Positions 1-8,603 of a stretch of 13,616 nucleotides of DNA are shown in pieces. The DNA lies in contig NW_001865055.1 of assembly GCF_000002865.3 (NCBI RefSeq), positions 320,371 to 333,986 of the forward strand, given 5' to 3'. The stretch is from Monosiga brevicollis MX1. Lineage: Eukaryota > Opisthokonta > Choanoflagellata > Craspedida > Salpingoecidae. Under the pieces are notes generated by a model. It was not told where the DNA came from. It did no database searches and saw only the letters and a program-made list of their open reading frames with translations. The number at the start of each line of letters is the position of its first letter. Positions within the stretch are counted from its first letter, which is position 1. The translations under genes and the position numbers were made by a program.

Positions 1-238
1 TGAGTGTGCACGATGATCAGTCTTGCTATGGCCGTGCCGGGACTTTTGATTGGGTCCATTGAAAGTACTTGCACTGCGCTTCTGTCTAGCTTGTGCCTTG
101 GGCGTCTTGCTCTCTTCTCTCTCGAGTCGTCATCCCCATTTTGCCATAATTTGCTCATTTTTCGTTGTTGCTGTTGTTGTTCTACTTTGTTTTTTCTTTT
201 TCTTTTCTTTTCGTTCTGTTGATGTTCATTGTGTTCAG

Positions 239-385
239 AAAGTTGAAGCGTTGCTGAAAGAGCCCAAGCCTTCGATCCGACCCAGCCCAGCCCAGCCACC
301 CCATGCCCGTGCCACCACCCACCAGCTCAATGCTTTCTTCTTCCTGTTAATTCTCAGCAGAGACAGAACAGGGGTAGACGCGTGA
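239..385 (+). CDS. Possible terminal exon of an upstream gene (partial)
   Basis: A long polypyrimidine tract ends in TTCAG at 234-238, a good 3' splice site. The frame starting at 239 is open for 48 codons and stops with TGA at 383-385. The translation begins KVEALLKEPKPSIRPSP and is Pro-rich afterwards, which looks more like protein than the surrounding frames. The window opens with tgagtgtgc, which would fit an intron whose donor G lies just outside the window. There is no homology support and the second half is low complexity, so this is only a candidate; it could equally be untranslated sequence. Confidence 0.22.
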   Translation, partial: KVEALLKEPKPSIRPSPAQPPHARATTHQLNAFFFLLILSRDRTGVDA

Positions 386-467
386 TTGTCAGCATAAAAT
401 GTCAGATAAACCATTGCTTCGGCAAACGTGCCTGTTGCGAAATCCCACGGTGATGGCAGCGGGATGA

Positions 468-493
468 TTTTTTTTTTTTTTTTTTTTTTTTTT
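468..493 (+). repeat. Poly-T tract (26 T)
   Basis: An uninterrupted run of 26 T. Read on the minus strand it is poly-A, so it could be the A-tail of an old retrotransposed copy, but no recognisable body adjoins it. It could also be a simple mononucleotide expansion upstream of the transporter gene. Confidence 0.9.
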
Positions 494-792
494 CTTCGGA
501 TCGATGCAAAGGTCAAGCATCAAGGGCCAGTGGAGCAACAGGGGGAGCGGAGCGCGAAGGGTGAATGAGGGATGAGGGTTGATGGAACGTCAAGAGAGCA
601 GCGTGGGTTTCAAGTAGATTTGGACGCGCTGGAGCCTGCCTCTGGTTGGTCACGGCGATCATTGCGTTGTGGTGTCGCACGTGGCCCCTTGTGGCTCATT
701 TCCGCCCAGTGGGCTTGTGGGCCAGCTGTTGGAAGTGGCCACACGAGCCGGAGGAGCTCTGATCGGTGCTCAATCATTATCATAAAGGCGGG

Positions 793-2353
793 ATGGGTCA
801 GCTGACGCCAGCGGCGCGGCGAGTGGCCTTGGCCGTCACGCTGGTCGAATGCGCTGCCTTTCTGGTTCTGGGCCTGTCCATCGCTCTGTTCGGGCCCATC
901 CTGTTGGAGCTTGCCAAGGAGATGCATACAACACTGCAGGGCGTCTCGGTGGCCTTCTCCTCTCGATCGTGTGGCTATCTTTTGGGCTCTATCGCGTCGG
1001 TCCCAATCTTCGACCGACGCCCAAACAGCGCTCCGGCCGTGCTCGGCATCACATTGGCCATTGCCGCCCTTGCCTCAGCAGCAAGCGCGCATGTGAGCCA
1101 ACTGTGGCAGTTTTGTATCCTCGTGTCCTTTCAGGTATGCTTTCCCTAAATCTTTGTTCCTCCCGGCCGTCATCTCATGGGAAACCGCGTCATGCCTGCC
1201 TGCCTGCCTTTCGATTGGCTTGAAGCTGACCTCGAACCACGCTTGCGCAAAGGGGTTGGCCATGGGTATTCTAGATACGGGTGGCAACCTCCTCATTTTC
1301 AAGCTCTGGGGTGATGAGAGCCCTCCCTACATGCAATCTTTGCACGCCTCATTTGGCACCGGTGCTTTTTTCAGTCCGTTCCTTGCCAAGGCCTTCTTGC
1401 CACCCACCCCCGTAGAAACCGAGACCGACGCGGACAATGCCACACCCGTGGTTGCACCAGCCGGTCATGTCACCCAGGCCTTTACTGTCGTAGCCACAGG
1501 CATGCTCGTGGTTGCCTTGGCCTTCCTCGCCCTCAACAGCAAAGTGCGCGCCATGTTGCGCGACCAAGCAACGGCTCAAAAAGGCGCCGAGGATGGCAAT
1601 GCCACCCCATCCCCTGGGCCACTGGATGCAGCCACCTACCGCTTGATTCTCGCACTGGGTTGTGTCGTCTTCTTCCTTTACGTGGGCCAGGAAGTTTCCT
1701 ATGGTGCCTTCCTCTCAGCTTTTACCCAAGAAACCGATCTGGGATACACCGCCAACCAGGGTGCAAGCATCACCAGCGCCTTCTGGGGCAGCTTTGCCGC
1801 CGCCCGCATCATGGCCATCCCCCTCTCCTTGCGCTTTACCCCACGCCAACTTGTTGTGGCTGATCTTGCAATTGCCTTTGGAGCCAGCCTTCTCTTTCTG
1901 GTGGCAGCCCAGCACCAGCTTGTAGCCTGGTTGGCATCTTGCATCCTGGGTGCGGGCATGGCCTCAGTCTTTCCCAGTGGCCTCAGCTATCTCGAGCAGC
2001 GCATCAAACTGGACAGCAAGGCCGCCTCACTCATTGTTATCAGTGCAGCCGCAGGCGAGATGCTGATTCCCTTGGTGACAGGTGCTCTGTTTTCACACTG
2101 GTCACCGATCGGCTTTCCCACGGTACGTGTGCCTTGCCTTGCGGTGGAATTCCACCACCGGGACTGGGAAAACCAGTCCATTTGCCTTCCTGTGCTCTCG
2201 TGTGCTCATCGTGCACTTGCTGATTGTCGCCTCATTCGCTTCTTTTGTGTTTGGTCTCAGGTCAATTTTGTGTTGATCTTGATGGCCACCGTGGCATTTT
2301 ACACACTGGACCGCGTAGCACCCGCAAGCTCGGCAAGCCGACAGACCTTATGA
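793..2353 (+). CDS. MFS transporter, NaGLT1/MFSD4-like (3 exons)
   Basis: Predicted plasma- or endo-membrane transporter of about 434 residues. Exons are 793-1134, 1253-2122 and 2261-2353; introns 1135-1252 and 2123-2260 are GT-AG and phase 0. About 12 hydrophobic helices can be counted, with a loop between helices 6 and 7 (about residues 200-235). Family-like motifs are: after helix 1, GPILLELA; in helix 2, SSRSCGYLLGS; at the first splice junction, QGLAMGILDTGGNLLIFKLWG; then HASFGTGAFFSPF; and in helix 7, YVGQEVSYGAF. This set is typical of sodium-dependent glucose transporter 1 / MFSD4 relatives, so a sugar or related small solute is the likely cargo; the substrate is not readable from sequence. 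The ATG at 793 is chosen because it leads directly into helix 1, and the upstream in-frame stretch from 766 lacks conserved character. The family is usually somewhat longer, so a missed short 5' exon is possible. It converges on the 2658-3287 ORF. Confidence 0.78.
1135..1252 (+). other. Intron 1 of the transporter gene
   Basis: The donor is TTTCAG|GTATGC and the acceptor GCGCAAAG|GGG. Removing it joins ...CILVSFQ to GLAMGILDTGG in phase 0, restoring a continuous MFS motif. Reading through would add an in-frame stop (TAA at 1147-1149). Confidence 0.8.
2123..2260 (+). other. Intron 2 of the transporter gene
   Basis: The donor is CCCACG|GTACGTG and the acceptor GGTCTCAG|GTCAAT, phase 0. This intron happens to be a multiple of three and lacks a stop, so a naive translation reads through it. 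The read-through segment is Cys/His-rich and breaks the last helix pair, while splicing joins two hydrophobic segments cleanly. Confidence 0.72.
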
Positions 2354-2456
2354 TCAAGGCTGCAAGCCTCACAAGGGGCGTGACCGAGCCTACTCCTATT
2401 CTAAGGCTATGACCCATCACGCGAGGCTTGAATCAGAGTTGTCGCCGTTATTTTTT

Positions 2457-2462
2457 AATAAA
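2457..2462 (+). terminator. Polyadenylation signal AATAAA (transporter gene)
   Basis: A canonical AATAAA lies 104 bases after the transporter stop codon. The same spot read on the minus strand holds ATTAAA (2459-2454), about 200 bases past the stop of the converging minus-strand ORF, so the two genes may share an overlapping 3'-end region. Confidence 0.5.
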
Positions 2463-2657
2463 CGTCAATTCGCATGTCAATCAATCACTGAACAAAAACA
2501 AGGCCCTTGGATGTCTTACCCCTACAAACGGCCTCAAAGGAGAAACAGCACGATATATAGTTGACCGTGTCCGGCACGGGTGCGCGACGAGAATGCAATC
2601 TTTTTATGGTGGCATGAACCATTGGTCAAATCTACACGATCGGTTGCAACCCGAGGG

Positions 2658-3287
2658 TTACCCTCTAAGAAGCAGTTGCGCTTGCTGGCACCAGTCAACA
2701 AAGCTATCCAGTCGGAACGTAAGCTCGGCTACCTGGTGACACAAGAATCGAAATAGGGCCTGGCCAGCATGATCCAAGTGTGTCGCTACTCTCAATCTAT
2801 TTTGACATAACAGCTGAAACTCCTCAGGTCCGTCACAACGCGCCATCACGAGTTGCAGCGTATCAGAGAGCCTTGCTGGAATGTTTCCTAGTTCTACAGG
2901 CTGCCAAATTGTTTCAGAAAAGTTACCCAGTCTATGCAGCAAGGGTGTACACAGTTGTCGCCAGTCTTCTGTTGCTCTCTGGGCCAAGGGCAAGGTATGC
3001 GCCCACTCCTCGAGCTCCCGATCTAGCCTTGCGGGCGCTTTGACCTGACGGAAATGCTCTAGTTCACATTGAAAGCGTAGTAGCTCGCTGAGAAGCGTTT
3101 CCACGTCATGCACGGCGTCAGCAAAATCCAAGAGGTCCGGGCATTGCCACAAGTCCTGGCTGCCCCTCACACAGGACACGGTCTGCACCAGGTTTTCACA
3201 GGCCTCTTTGATATAGCGTGGCGGCGAAAGGGCGAGCGAGCGCATCATGCTGCTTGAACAAGCTGTTCCAGCCAACACTGTGAACAA
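2658..3287 (-). CDS. Hypothetical protein, alpha-helical, 209 aa
   Basis: An uninterrupted minus-strand frame of 209 residues ends with TAA at 2660-2658. I do not recognise a family. The sequence is rich in Leu, Gln, Glu and Arg with scattered Cys, and large parts look amphipathic helical (for example ELLRFQCELEHFRQ and LSDTLQLVMARCDG). There is no signal peptide or membrane segment. A later start at the MM pair (about 3248) is possible. TTCTTTGTTCACAG on the minus strand just upstream (about 3272-3285) is a good splice acceptor, so this may be the last exon of a longer gene rather than an intronless one. Coding status rests on length and amino-acid composition only. Confidence 0.5.
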   Translation of the reverse strand: MFTVLAGTACSSSMMRSLALSPPRYIKEACENLVQTVSCVRGSQDLWQCPDLLDFADAVHDVETLLSELLRFQCELEHFRQVKAPARLDRELEEWAHTLPLAQRATEDWRQLCTPLLHRLGNFSETIWQPVELGNIPARLSDTLQLVMARCDGPEEFQLLCQNRLRVATHLDHAGQALFRFLCHQVAELTFRLDSFVDWCQQAQLLLRG

Positions 3288-3402
3288 AGAAGGTACAATT
3301 CAACTGCGTTGAGCTCTGGTTTCAAGGGGAAGAAAATGCGTCTTTCACTTTCCTTCCATACACATCTACCAAGATTGTCGTTTGTGCCGACATCACAAGC
3401 AC

Positions 3403-3418
3403 TTTTTTTTTTTTTTTT
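3403..3418 (+). repeat. Poly-T tract (16 T)
   Basis: A run of 16 T in the spacer upstream of the 2658-3287 ORF (poly-A on the strand of that gene). It is a simple homopolymer with no assigned role. Confidence 0.9.
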
Positions 3419-3788
3419 GCTTGCATGACATCTTTCTTGAAAGCATTCTCGGTTTGTGAGAACACATTTTGGTCAAACTCTCAATTCTGTCGCTTGATTT
3501 GCTTCCTTGTGTTTCTTGTTGGTTACATGTGGTAGATGTGCCGTTGTTTGGGCCATTGTTATTGATGAGTCTTGTCTACCAATTCATCTCTCTCTCGAAC
3601 GAAGCAAGCATTTTGCAATGCTTGCATGATTCAGCACGACGGAATGAAAGAACTGAGACACAGAGCCCAAAATATCAAATTTGCGACAACTTGACCCGGC
3701 GAGTCCAATCGAAGCTCAGTCAGAAATACGTTGCTGCTCTCACAGAAAGTCAGGAGACACTTTCTACCTTTTCTGGCTTGTGAATGCA

Positions 3789-3790
<2 letters not shown>

Positions 3791-3819
<29 letters not shown>
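3791..3819 (+). repeat. (AC)n microsatellite
   Basis: About 14.5 perfect AC dinucleotides (GT on the minus strand), starting seven bases past the stop codon of the cupredoxin-like gene, within its predicted 3' UTR. A run of this length is likely to vary in length between isolates. Confidence 0.95.
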
Positions 3820-3820
<1 letters not shown>

Positions 3821-3825
3821 CAGAA

Positions 3826-6800
3826 TTAAAGCTCTGGGAAAGGCTGGTTGCACTCCAAACCACAACTGCCCGAACAACTGCAAGGCCAGCAACAATTCAA
3901 CGAGGAAGCACCAGGTGAGACACATGATCAAGATCGAGAGACTCAACCAAACACAACCGCCACAACTGACCTGCAGGACCACATGGCGCTCAGTATCCAG
4001 GTTCCATCGTGATTCACATGCATGCCCTAACGGCCACAAAAGCACAATGTGCGTGAAAACCCCCACGTCTCTTTTTCCATCGCACGAAGCACGCACTTCC
4101 ACCCCCCATCAAAAATTAAAAGCAAAAACTTCTTTGCCGTGTTCAGCAACATACCTGCGGAGTGACGCCCCACTCAATGCCAGTGCCCACGACGTGAAAC
4201 GTGTTTTCTGAGCGGGGGATGGTGTGAAGGTCCTCCACATCGAAGCTATAGCTTGTGGCATTTTTGATCAGGTTCACGGTTACGAGTGAATATTGCCAAG
4301 TGATTCCTATCAGGAGTAGAACGCACATGATGAAGATGAGGAAGATCTTTAAACAAAATGCTCATCGGTGAGGCCTGCTCTGAGTACGTGTCTGCATGTG
4401 TGCGTGTGCACTCTACTAACCGCCATCCTGGGAAACAATCGTCTCATTGAGAGCGTTACGGCCCACAACTCGCTCAAGCTGGTCGAAACCCAGCAAGCGC
4501 GTCGGTGCCGTCATTTCTGCGCCGCAGCAGATGGAAACGTTTGAGATATTGAGCAACGGACGGCCAGCATTGCACAACCACAAGTTGCTTGGAAGACTTT
4601 GCGTTCTGCTTACCGGCCCAACCCGCCAAACCATCATCGGCTGTGGTGAAGCAACCATCTGAAGTACACGCCAGCACGCGCCCACGCTCTTCATCGTGCA
4701 CATACTCGCGAAAGCACGAGCAGGCTAACAAAATTTACTGGGCGTGTGAGCAAAAAGAACGATCGACGACGCCTCAGGACAAGCAGCTTTGACCAGCCAT
4801 TCAGTGCGCACCGTCATATGCAGGCCGGGTCAAATTTGTAGGAGGAAGCTCTGGCTCCACCTCACGGTGCGCTAAAAGTCGAGTAGCGAGTGCTGTCAAT
4901 GAGTGTGCACGAGCAAAGGCACCGTGCTGAAGCCAATGGCGAGTACTGACCAACGCAAGTCTGAAAGAGAGGAGTTGTCATAGATGATGCATAGCGATCC
5001 AAGGCACAATAGAAGGTCTGTAGCCCCAGTCCCAAAGTGCAAGCACATCATCCCGATCAACCATCATTAGCATGATGACATGCGCAAAACCCCACGAAAC
5101 CATAGCAGTGCTAAAAGCTCCCTTTCCTTTCAAACACACACAAGCTGATGGGGCACAACCGACCTGAGCGTCTGTTGCTTGATTCGCTGGTTGTACCCGA
5201 ACTGCATGAGCTTTGTAGACTCCACCTGCGTTGAACAGTTAAGAGCAAAGTTTTGAGGCACCCATCTCGGCAGTAGAGTCAAAAGCACCTTACAAGAAAG
5301 ACATACCAGGTGGTAAAATCAAGTTGACAGCCGACACCAACCCCACGTTCATCTGTTGCACTTCAAAGAAACCTGAAAAAAAAAACACATGTGCCAACTT
5401 CACGTGAGGCTGCTCTGACTTCAGACAGCTTTGGAAAGTGACAAAGCATCATGCAAATAGAGAAATATATGTGCCAGATAGACTGTACCGAGATCATCTC
5501 CGGGGAGAGACACATTGACCAACGCGCCGTTCACGAGATACTGGTTCACCTGCAAAAGCCAGCGGCCAACGCTGGCTCAAAGTGAGGTGTGCGCAGCGCT
5601 GCTGCCCACATGAACGCAAGAGCCCCGTGCTCGCTCTCAGCAAGTCTTGCTTGCCTGATGAGCCGGGCTAGTCCACATTCGGCCCTCGGCATCATTGCCA
5701 GTCAATTGTATCATCACGGGCTTATCTGGTGACCAGAATAGCCATGTGCGCGAGGTTGCAGGCCAAGCGATGACATGAGCAAGTTGAAACGCCAAATCTT
5801 GCAACACGAGAAGCACCGACCAAACTACTCACCATCCGTCTGGGCCTCCTCGTGTGGCCAAACCGTCACCCAATACAGCACATCAGCCGGGCTCACATAT
5901 ACTCGCACGCTACAACATTTCAAGACAACAAGTGAGAAACACAAAACACGCACAATCAATCGAGTTCTGCACACTCGCAGGGTGCTTGGATGGGACACAA
6001 ACCGAGTGCCTGCGCCACAGATAGCAGGATCTGATGTAATAAAGTAATGCCAACCAATGCTCCAGAAAGTGCCATCTGCGTGCCAGAGTACATGAGAACA
6101 GCTCGTCACATGGCAAAGAGGAATTGAGATTGTGCGAAAGAAAAAAAAAATGGTAGTCGTACTGAGGAGAATATCGCCAGTATCCTGTGGGCCATTGGTA
6201 AATTCATGCACGACATCACCCGCCTACGTGTTCCGCGCGAGGAGCGACCATCAGTCATCAAGCTTGCCGCATGTATCATGCAAGTGGGGGTGCTTCCTTC
6301 ATAATGCGTTGCACACAAAATGCTCTCACCGCTATGGAGCAACTGTCAAAGCCAGTCTTGGTAACTTTATACAAGTCTTGTTGAGCGCGGATTCCTTCGA
6401 CAAACTTTATGATCATAATAGACAAAGCAGCTTAGTCCAAGCAACCATGCTCGCCAGGGCCGTCTCGCAATTCGCGAGCATGATGAGAAGCAGAGTCCTG
6501 CACATGTAACATAGGATTGTGCGCGACCAACCTGGTCCCATTGAAACCGAACGAAGCCATTTTCTGGGATATGCACATCTGGTTGTGGCTGGGAGGTCCA
6601 ATGCCAGGTCACGATGGTGGCTATCAGACAGAAAAAAAGGTGAAGCATCGAAAAGCGGACAAGCAGCACAAAGGCCAAGCATGAAACAAACAGGTGGTGG
6701 AACAAAAGCATCACACCATCGCTAGGAGACGGCTGAACAAAGCTTGTGTCTGGAGGTGCAGTGGTCGTTGTAGTGGGGGGCAAAGTTGTGCCGATTCCCA

Positions 6801-7698
6801 GTGTATCAACTTGAACCTTCATGCCTGCACCACAGTTGCTGGCGTAGTTGTCCACAAACCATCGTCGTCCGGCCCTATCCATGCTCACTGCCAAATTGGT
6901 ACTGCAGGACGATACGGTTATCATACACAATCACATCGCTGACCGTAACGTTGACATGTGGGTGTGGGAGAGACGAACACGACTCAAGAAGTACCTCGAA
7001 GTGGTTGGGCTTTGAAGCAGAACCGTGTCGACACCTGTCAAGTCACAGGCATCAAACGCAGCCTGACTTGACAACTCCAGCAAACCATGTGGTGAGTCTG
7101 TCAAGAGGGGAAGGCAGGAGGAGGAGGATGAGAGGAACCGTAATTCACGCATGTTCCCGATCACCAAATCAAGCTCGTCCTATAAAAGCCCCCCCCCCCC
7201 CCTCCTCCACGCCATCCTCCTTCTCCCTCTTCAAAGGCAAAGGTGACAGAAAGCAGCGAGCATAGGCTGACTTGTCCAGGAAAAGCGAAGTTGTGTGCCA
7301 AACTCCACCGTGGGATCGCCCAGAAACGAGCGCAGCTCGGGGCCTGTGTTGCCACGTCCGCCAATGTCAGAGAGATGTCAACAGATGTGAGGAGCGTGAG
7401 CAATTGGGATTGGTCGAGATGCATTGACGCCCAAGGTCAGTAATGCCGCGGACCTGTGATGTAGGTGCTGCTGCCATTTGGAAACACTGGGTTGAAAACC
7501 CATTGTAACGTCTATCAAAGTTTTGCGCGGGCAAACGTGTTGGCAAGTTGCAAGGCATCTTCTGGCACGCTGAGGTCACAAAGTTATCAGCCAAACCCCA
7601 CGTACCAATTCCGAAGAGGCGCTGGTGGTGGGAGACACCATGAAGAGCACAGCCAGGCCACCAAGCACAGTCTTCATCGCGGCATGAGTCACCATCAT
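3826..7698 (-). CDS. Secreted tandem phytocyanin-like/PLAT protein, 21 exons
   Basis: Manually assembled minus-strand gene of about 579 residues. Exons in transcript order: 7698-7606, 7511-7454, 7343-7272, 7097-6995, 6901-6717, 6620-6532, 6404-6330, 6223-6163, 6075-6003, 5909-5833, 5725-5655, 5549-5489, 5372-5307, 5225-5164, 5017-4951, 4871-4812, 4724-4614, 4516-4421, 4306-4155, 4026-3971, 3877-3826. All junctions preserve phase; introns are GT-AG except one GC-AG after 5655. Residues 1-28 are a signal peptide. Residues 32-141 are a phytocyanin-like cupredoxin (FSWTNSPHG, AFDAC, WFVDNYASNCGAGMKVQV). Residues 145-165 form a PPTTTTTAPP linker. Residues 171-275 are a second such domain (RFQWDQ, GFDSC, HYFITSDPAICGAG). 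Residues about 281-390 look PLAT/LH2-like (YWVTV, TDDKPVMIQLTG, LPGDDLG, YKAHAVRV). Residues 390-579 are an unassigned Cys-containing tail with N-glycosylation sequons (NLT, NET, NAT). Expected to be extracellular; binding partner unknown. Least certain are exons 7, 8, 15 and 16, and whether translation starts at 7698 or 7677. Confidence 0.7.
5550..5654 (-). other. GC-AG intron in the phytocyanin-like/PLAT gene
   Basis: Exon 11 ends CATCAG|GCAAGC and exon 12 begins after TTTTGCAG. The donor has GC in place of GT, with an otherwise strong consensus (CAG|GCAAG), as is typical of the minor GC-AG class. No GT donor nearby keeps the frame, and the join falls within the PLAT-like domain. Confidence 0.6.
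7189..7202 (+). repeat. Poly-C run (14 C) inside an intron
   Basis: Fourteen consecutive C on the plus strand, within intron 3 (7271-7098) of the minus-strand gene, hence G14 in the transcript, preceded there by several GGA triplets. The G-rich transcript segment could form a quadruplex, but nothing shows that it does. Confidence 0.85.
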
Positions 7699-7760
7699 GG
7701 CTGCCTCGATGCGAACAACAACGCAAAGCAGGAAAGAAAGCGGAAAAAAAAAAAAATGAG
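7699..7760 (-). promoter_or_regulatory. Possible 5'-UTR splice acceptor before the start codon
   Basis: On the minus strand a T13 tract (7756-7744) and further pyrimidines are followed by GAGGCAG at 7707-7701, directly before CC-ATG. This resembles a 3' splice site, so a 5' UTR intron or an additional upstream exon is possible. The signal peptide begins right after it, which argues that translation starts here. Confidence 0.3.
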
Positions 7761-8567
7761 CGCTGCAAACAAAACAAAGCTCATCCACCCCCAACAGCAC
7801 ACAACCTTGTCTTGCTTGGTTCGTCGCAGTAAGGTGGAGACAACAGTTGTCTTCCTTTGCATTTGGATGCTAATGTTGTTGCCGCGACGTGCATGCATGC
7901 ACGCATCGCTCACGAACATCACAGTCACAAAGGGTATTTGTTGTTACATGTACCTTTGGATTGTTACCAAAAATAAATTTTTCAAGTGTTGTCAAAAAAT
8001 GGTTGTTGGAGAGGAGGTCGCACCTATAAGGGGTGTTTTGTTGGATGGCGGTCGGCGTTTATTGTGGTCAGATCCCAGCCCACTTGGGATGATGCGAACC
8101 GTGCAAACCTGTTGAATCTATGAGATGCCATTTTGTGAGCGTAGCTGCCCCACATCAAGAGTTATATTCTTCTTTTGTTTCTTTGCTCTGGAACTTATAA
8201 AACCTTGAAACTCGACTTTTCTCGTCTATCGGGGACTGCAGTGCAGGAAGCTTGGGCACTCAGCTTTTCAAAGATGCTCAGATAGGTAGGGCGAGAAGAA
8301 TCGGTGGAGAAGTGGGCTTTCGTGCGGTGGTGGTGGTAGTAAATAAGCTTCAATTCGTGTTATTATTAAGACGTGGAAGTATGGGGCTCTAGTGCAATCA
8401 ATGAGTCGATATACGCCTTGGACTTTTTGTACTCTCGTCGCAAGCCTTGATGAGCGAATCAATCTCATTCTGGTCTGTATTAGAGCTGGCCCGAGGCGCG
8501 GCTGGCCTGTTTGAGTCGCCATCGTGACCGCTCTTGAGGCGTGATGCGATCGAGTAGGCGGCGCTGA
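7761..8567. other. Spacer between the secreted-protein gene and the retroelement
   Basis: No convincing gene in about 800 bases. Frames covering 7465-8115 (+) and 7695-7928 (-) have homopolymer-derived or AT-rich translations. A TATA-like TTATAAAA is at 8195-8202 on the plus strand, with no recognisable transcript downstream. A short (GGT)n stretch lies near 8327-8340. The left part should include the promoter of the minus-strand gene. The exact 5' truncation point of the retroelement lies somewhere in the right part and could not be fixed. Confidence 0.45.
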
Positions 8568-8603
8568 CGCGGCGTTGAGCGAAAAACTGGCAAGCTCAAT
8601 GAC

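Larger units (their letters stand above)
1..792. other. Pyrimidine-rich region without a clear gene
   Basis: The first 240 bases are strongly T/C-rich on the plus strand (about 135-236), as in an intron 3' end. Bases 239-385 are a weak terminal-exon candidate, listed separately. A run of 26 T lies at 468-493. The rest, up to the ATG at 793, is probably promoter and 5' UTR of the transporter gene. The open frames here are short, overlap on both strands and have low-complexity translations. I saw no convincing TATA box or RNA gene. Confidence 0.5.
3288..3825. other. Intergenic region between two minus-strand genes
   Basis: This should hold the 3' UTR of the cupredoxin-like gene (stop at 3826) and the promoter or upstream exons of the 2658-3287 ORF. 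It contains a 16-T run (3403-3418) and an (AC)n microsatellite (3791-3819). The open frames here have simple or AT-rich translations. No canonical AATAAA was found on the minus strand. Confidence 0.5.

Noticed and set aside
610-927. Minus-strand 105-residue ORF upstream of the transporter
   Set aside because: It overlaps the transporter start antisense, has no recognisable features, and its composition is Gln/Arg-rich noise.
3764-4102. Minus-strand ORF with CVCVCVCVC run
   Set aside because: The Cys-Val run is the translation of the (AC)n microsatellite. Part of the ORF overlaps real exons but in another frame.
6621-6716. Transmembrane segment VMLLFHHLFVSCLAFVLL in the minus-strand gene
   Set aside because: It lies in a GT-AG intron with a strong polypyrimidine tract (TTTTTTTCTGTCTGATAG); removing it joins two exons in phase 1.
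8195-8202. TATAAAA box as promoter for a small RNA or gene
   Set aside because: No recognisable RNA or coding sequence follows at a suitable distance; such a motif is expected by chance.
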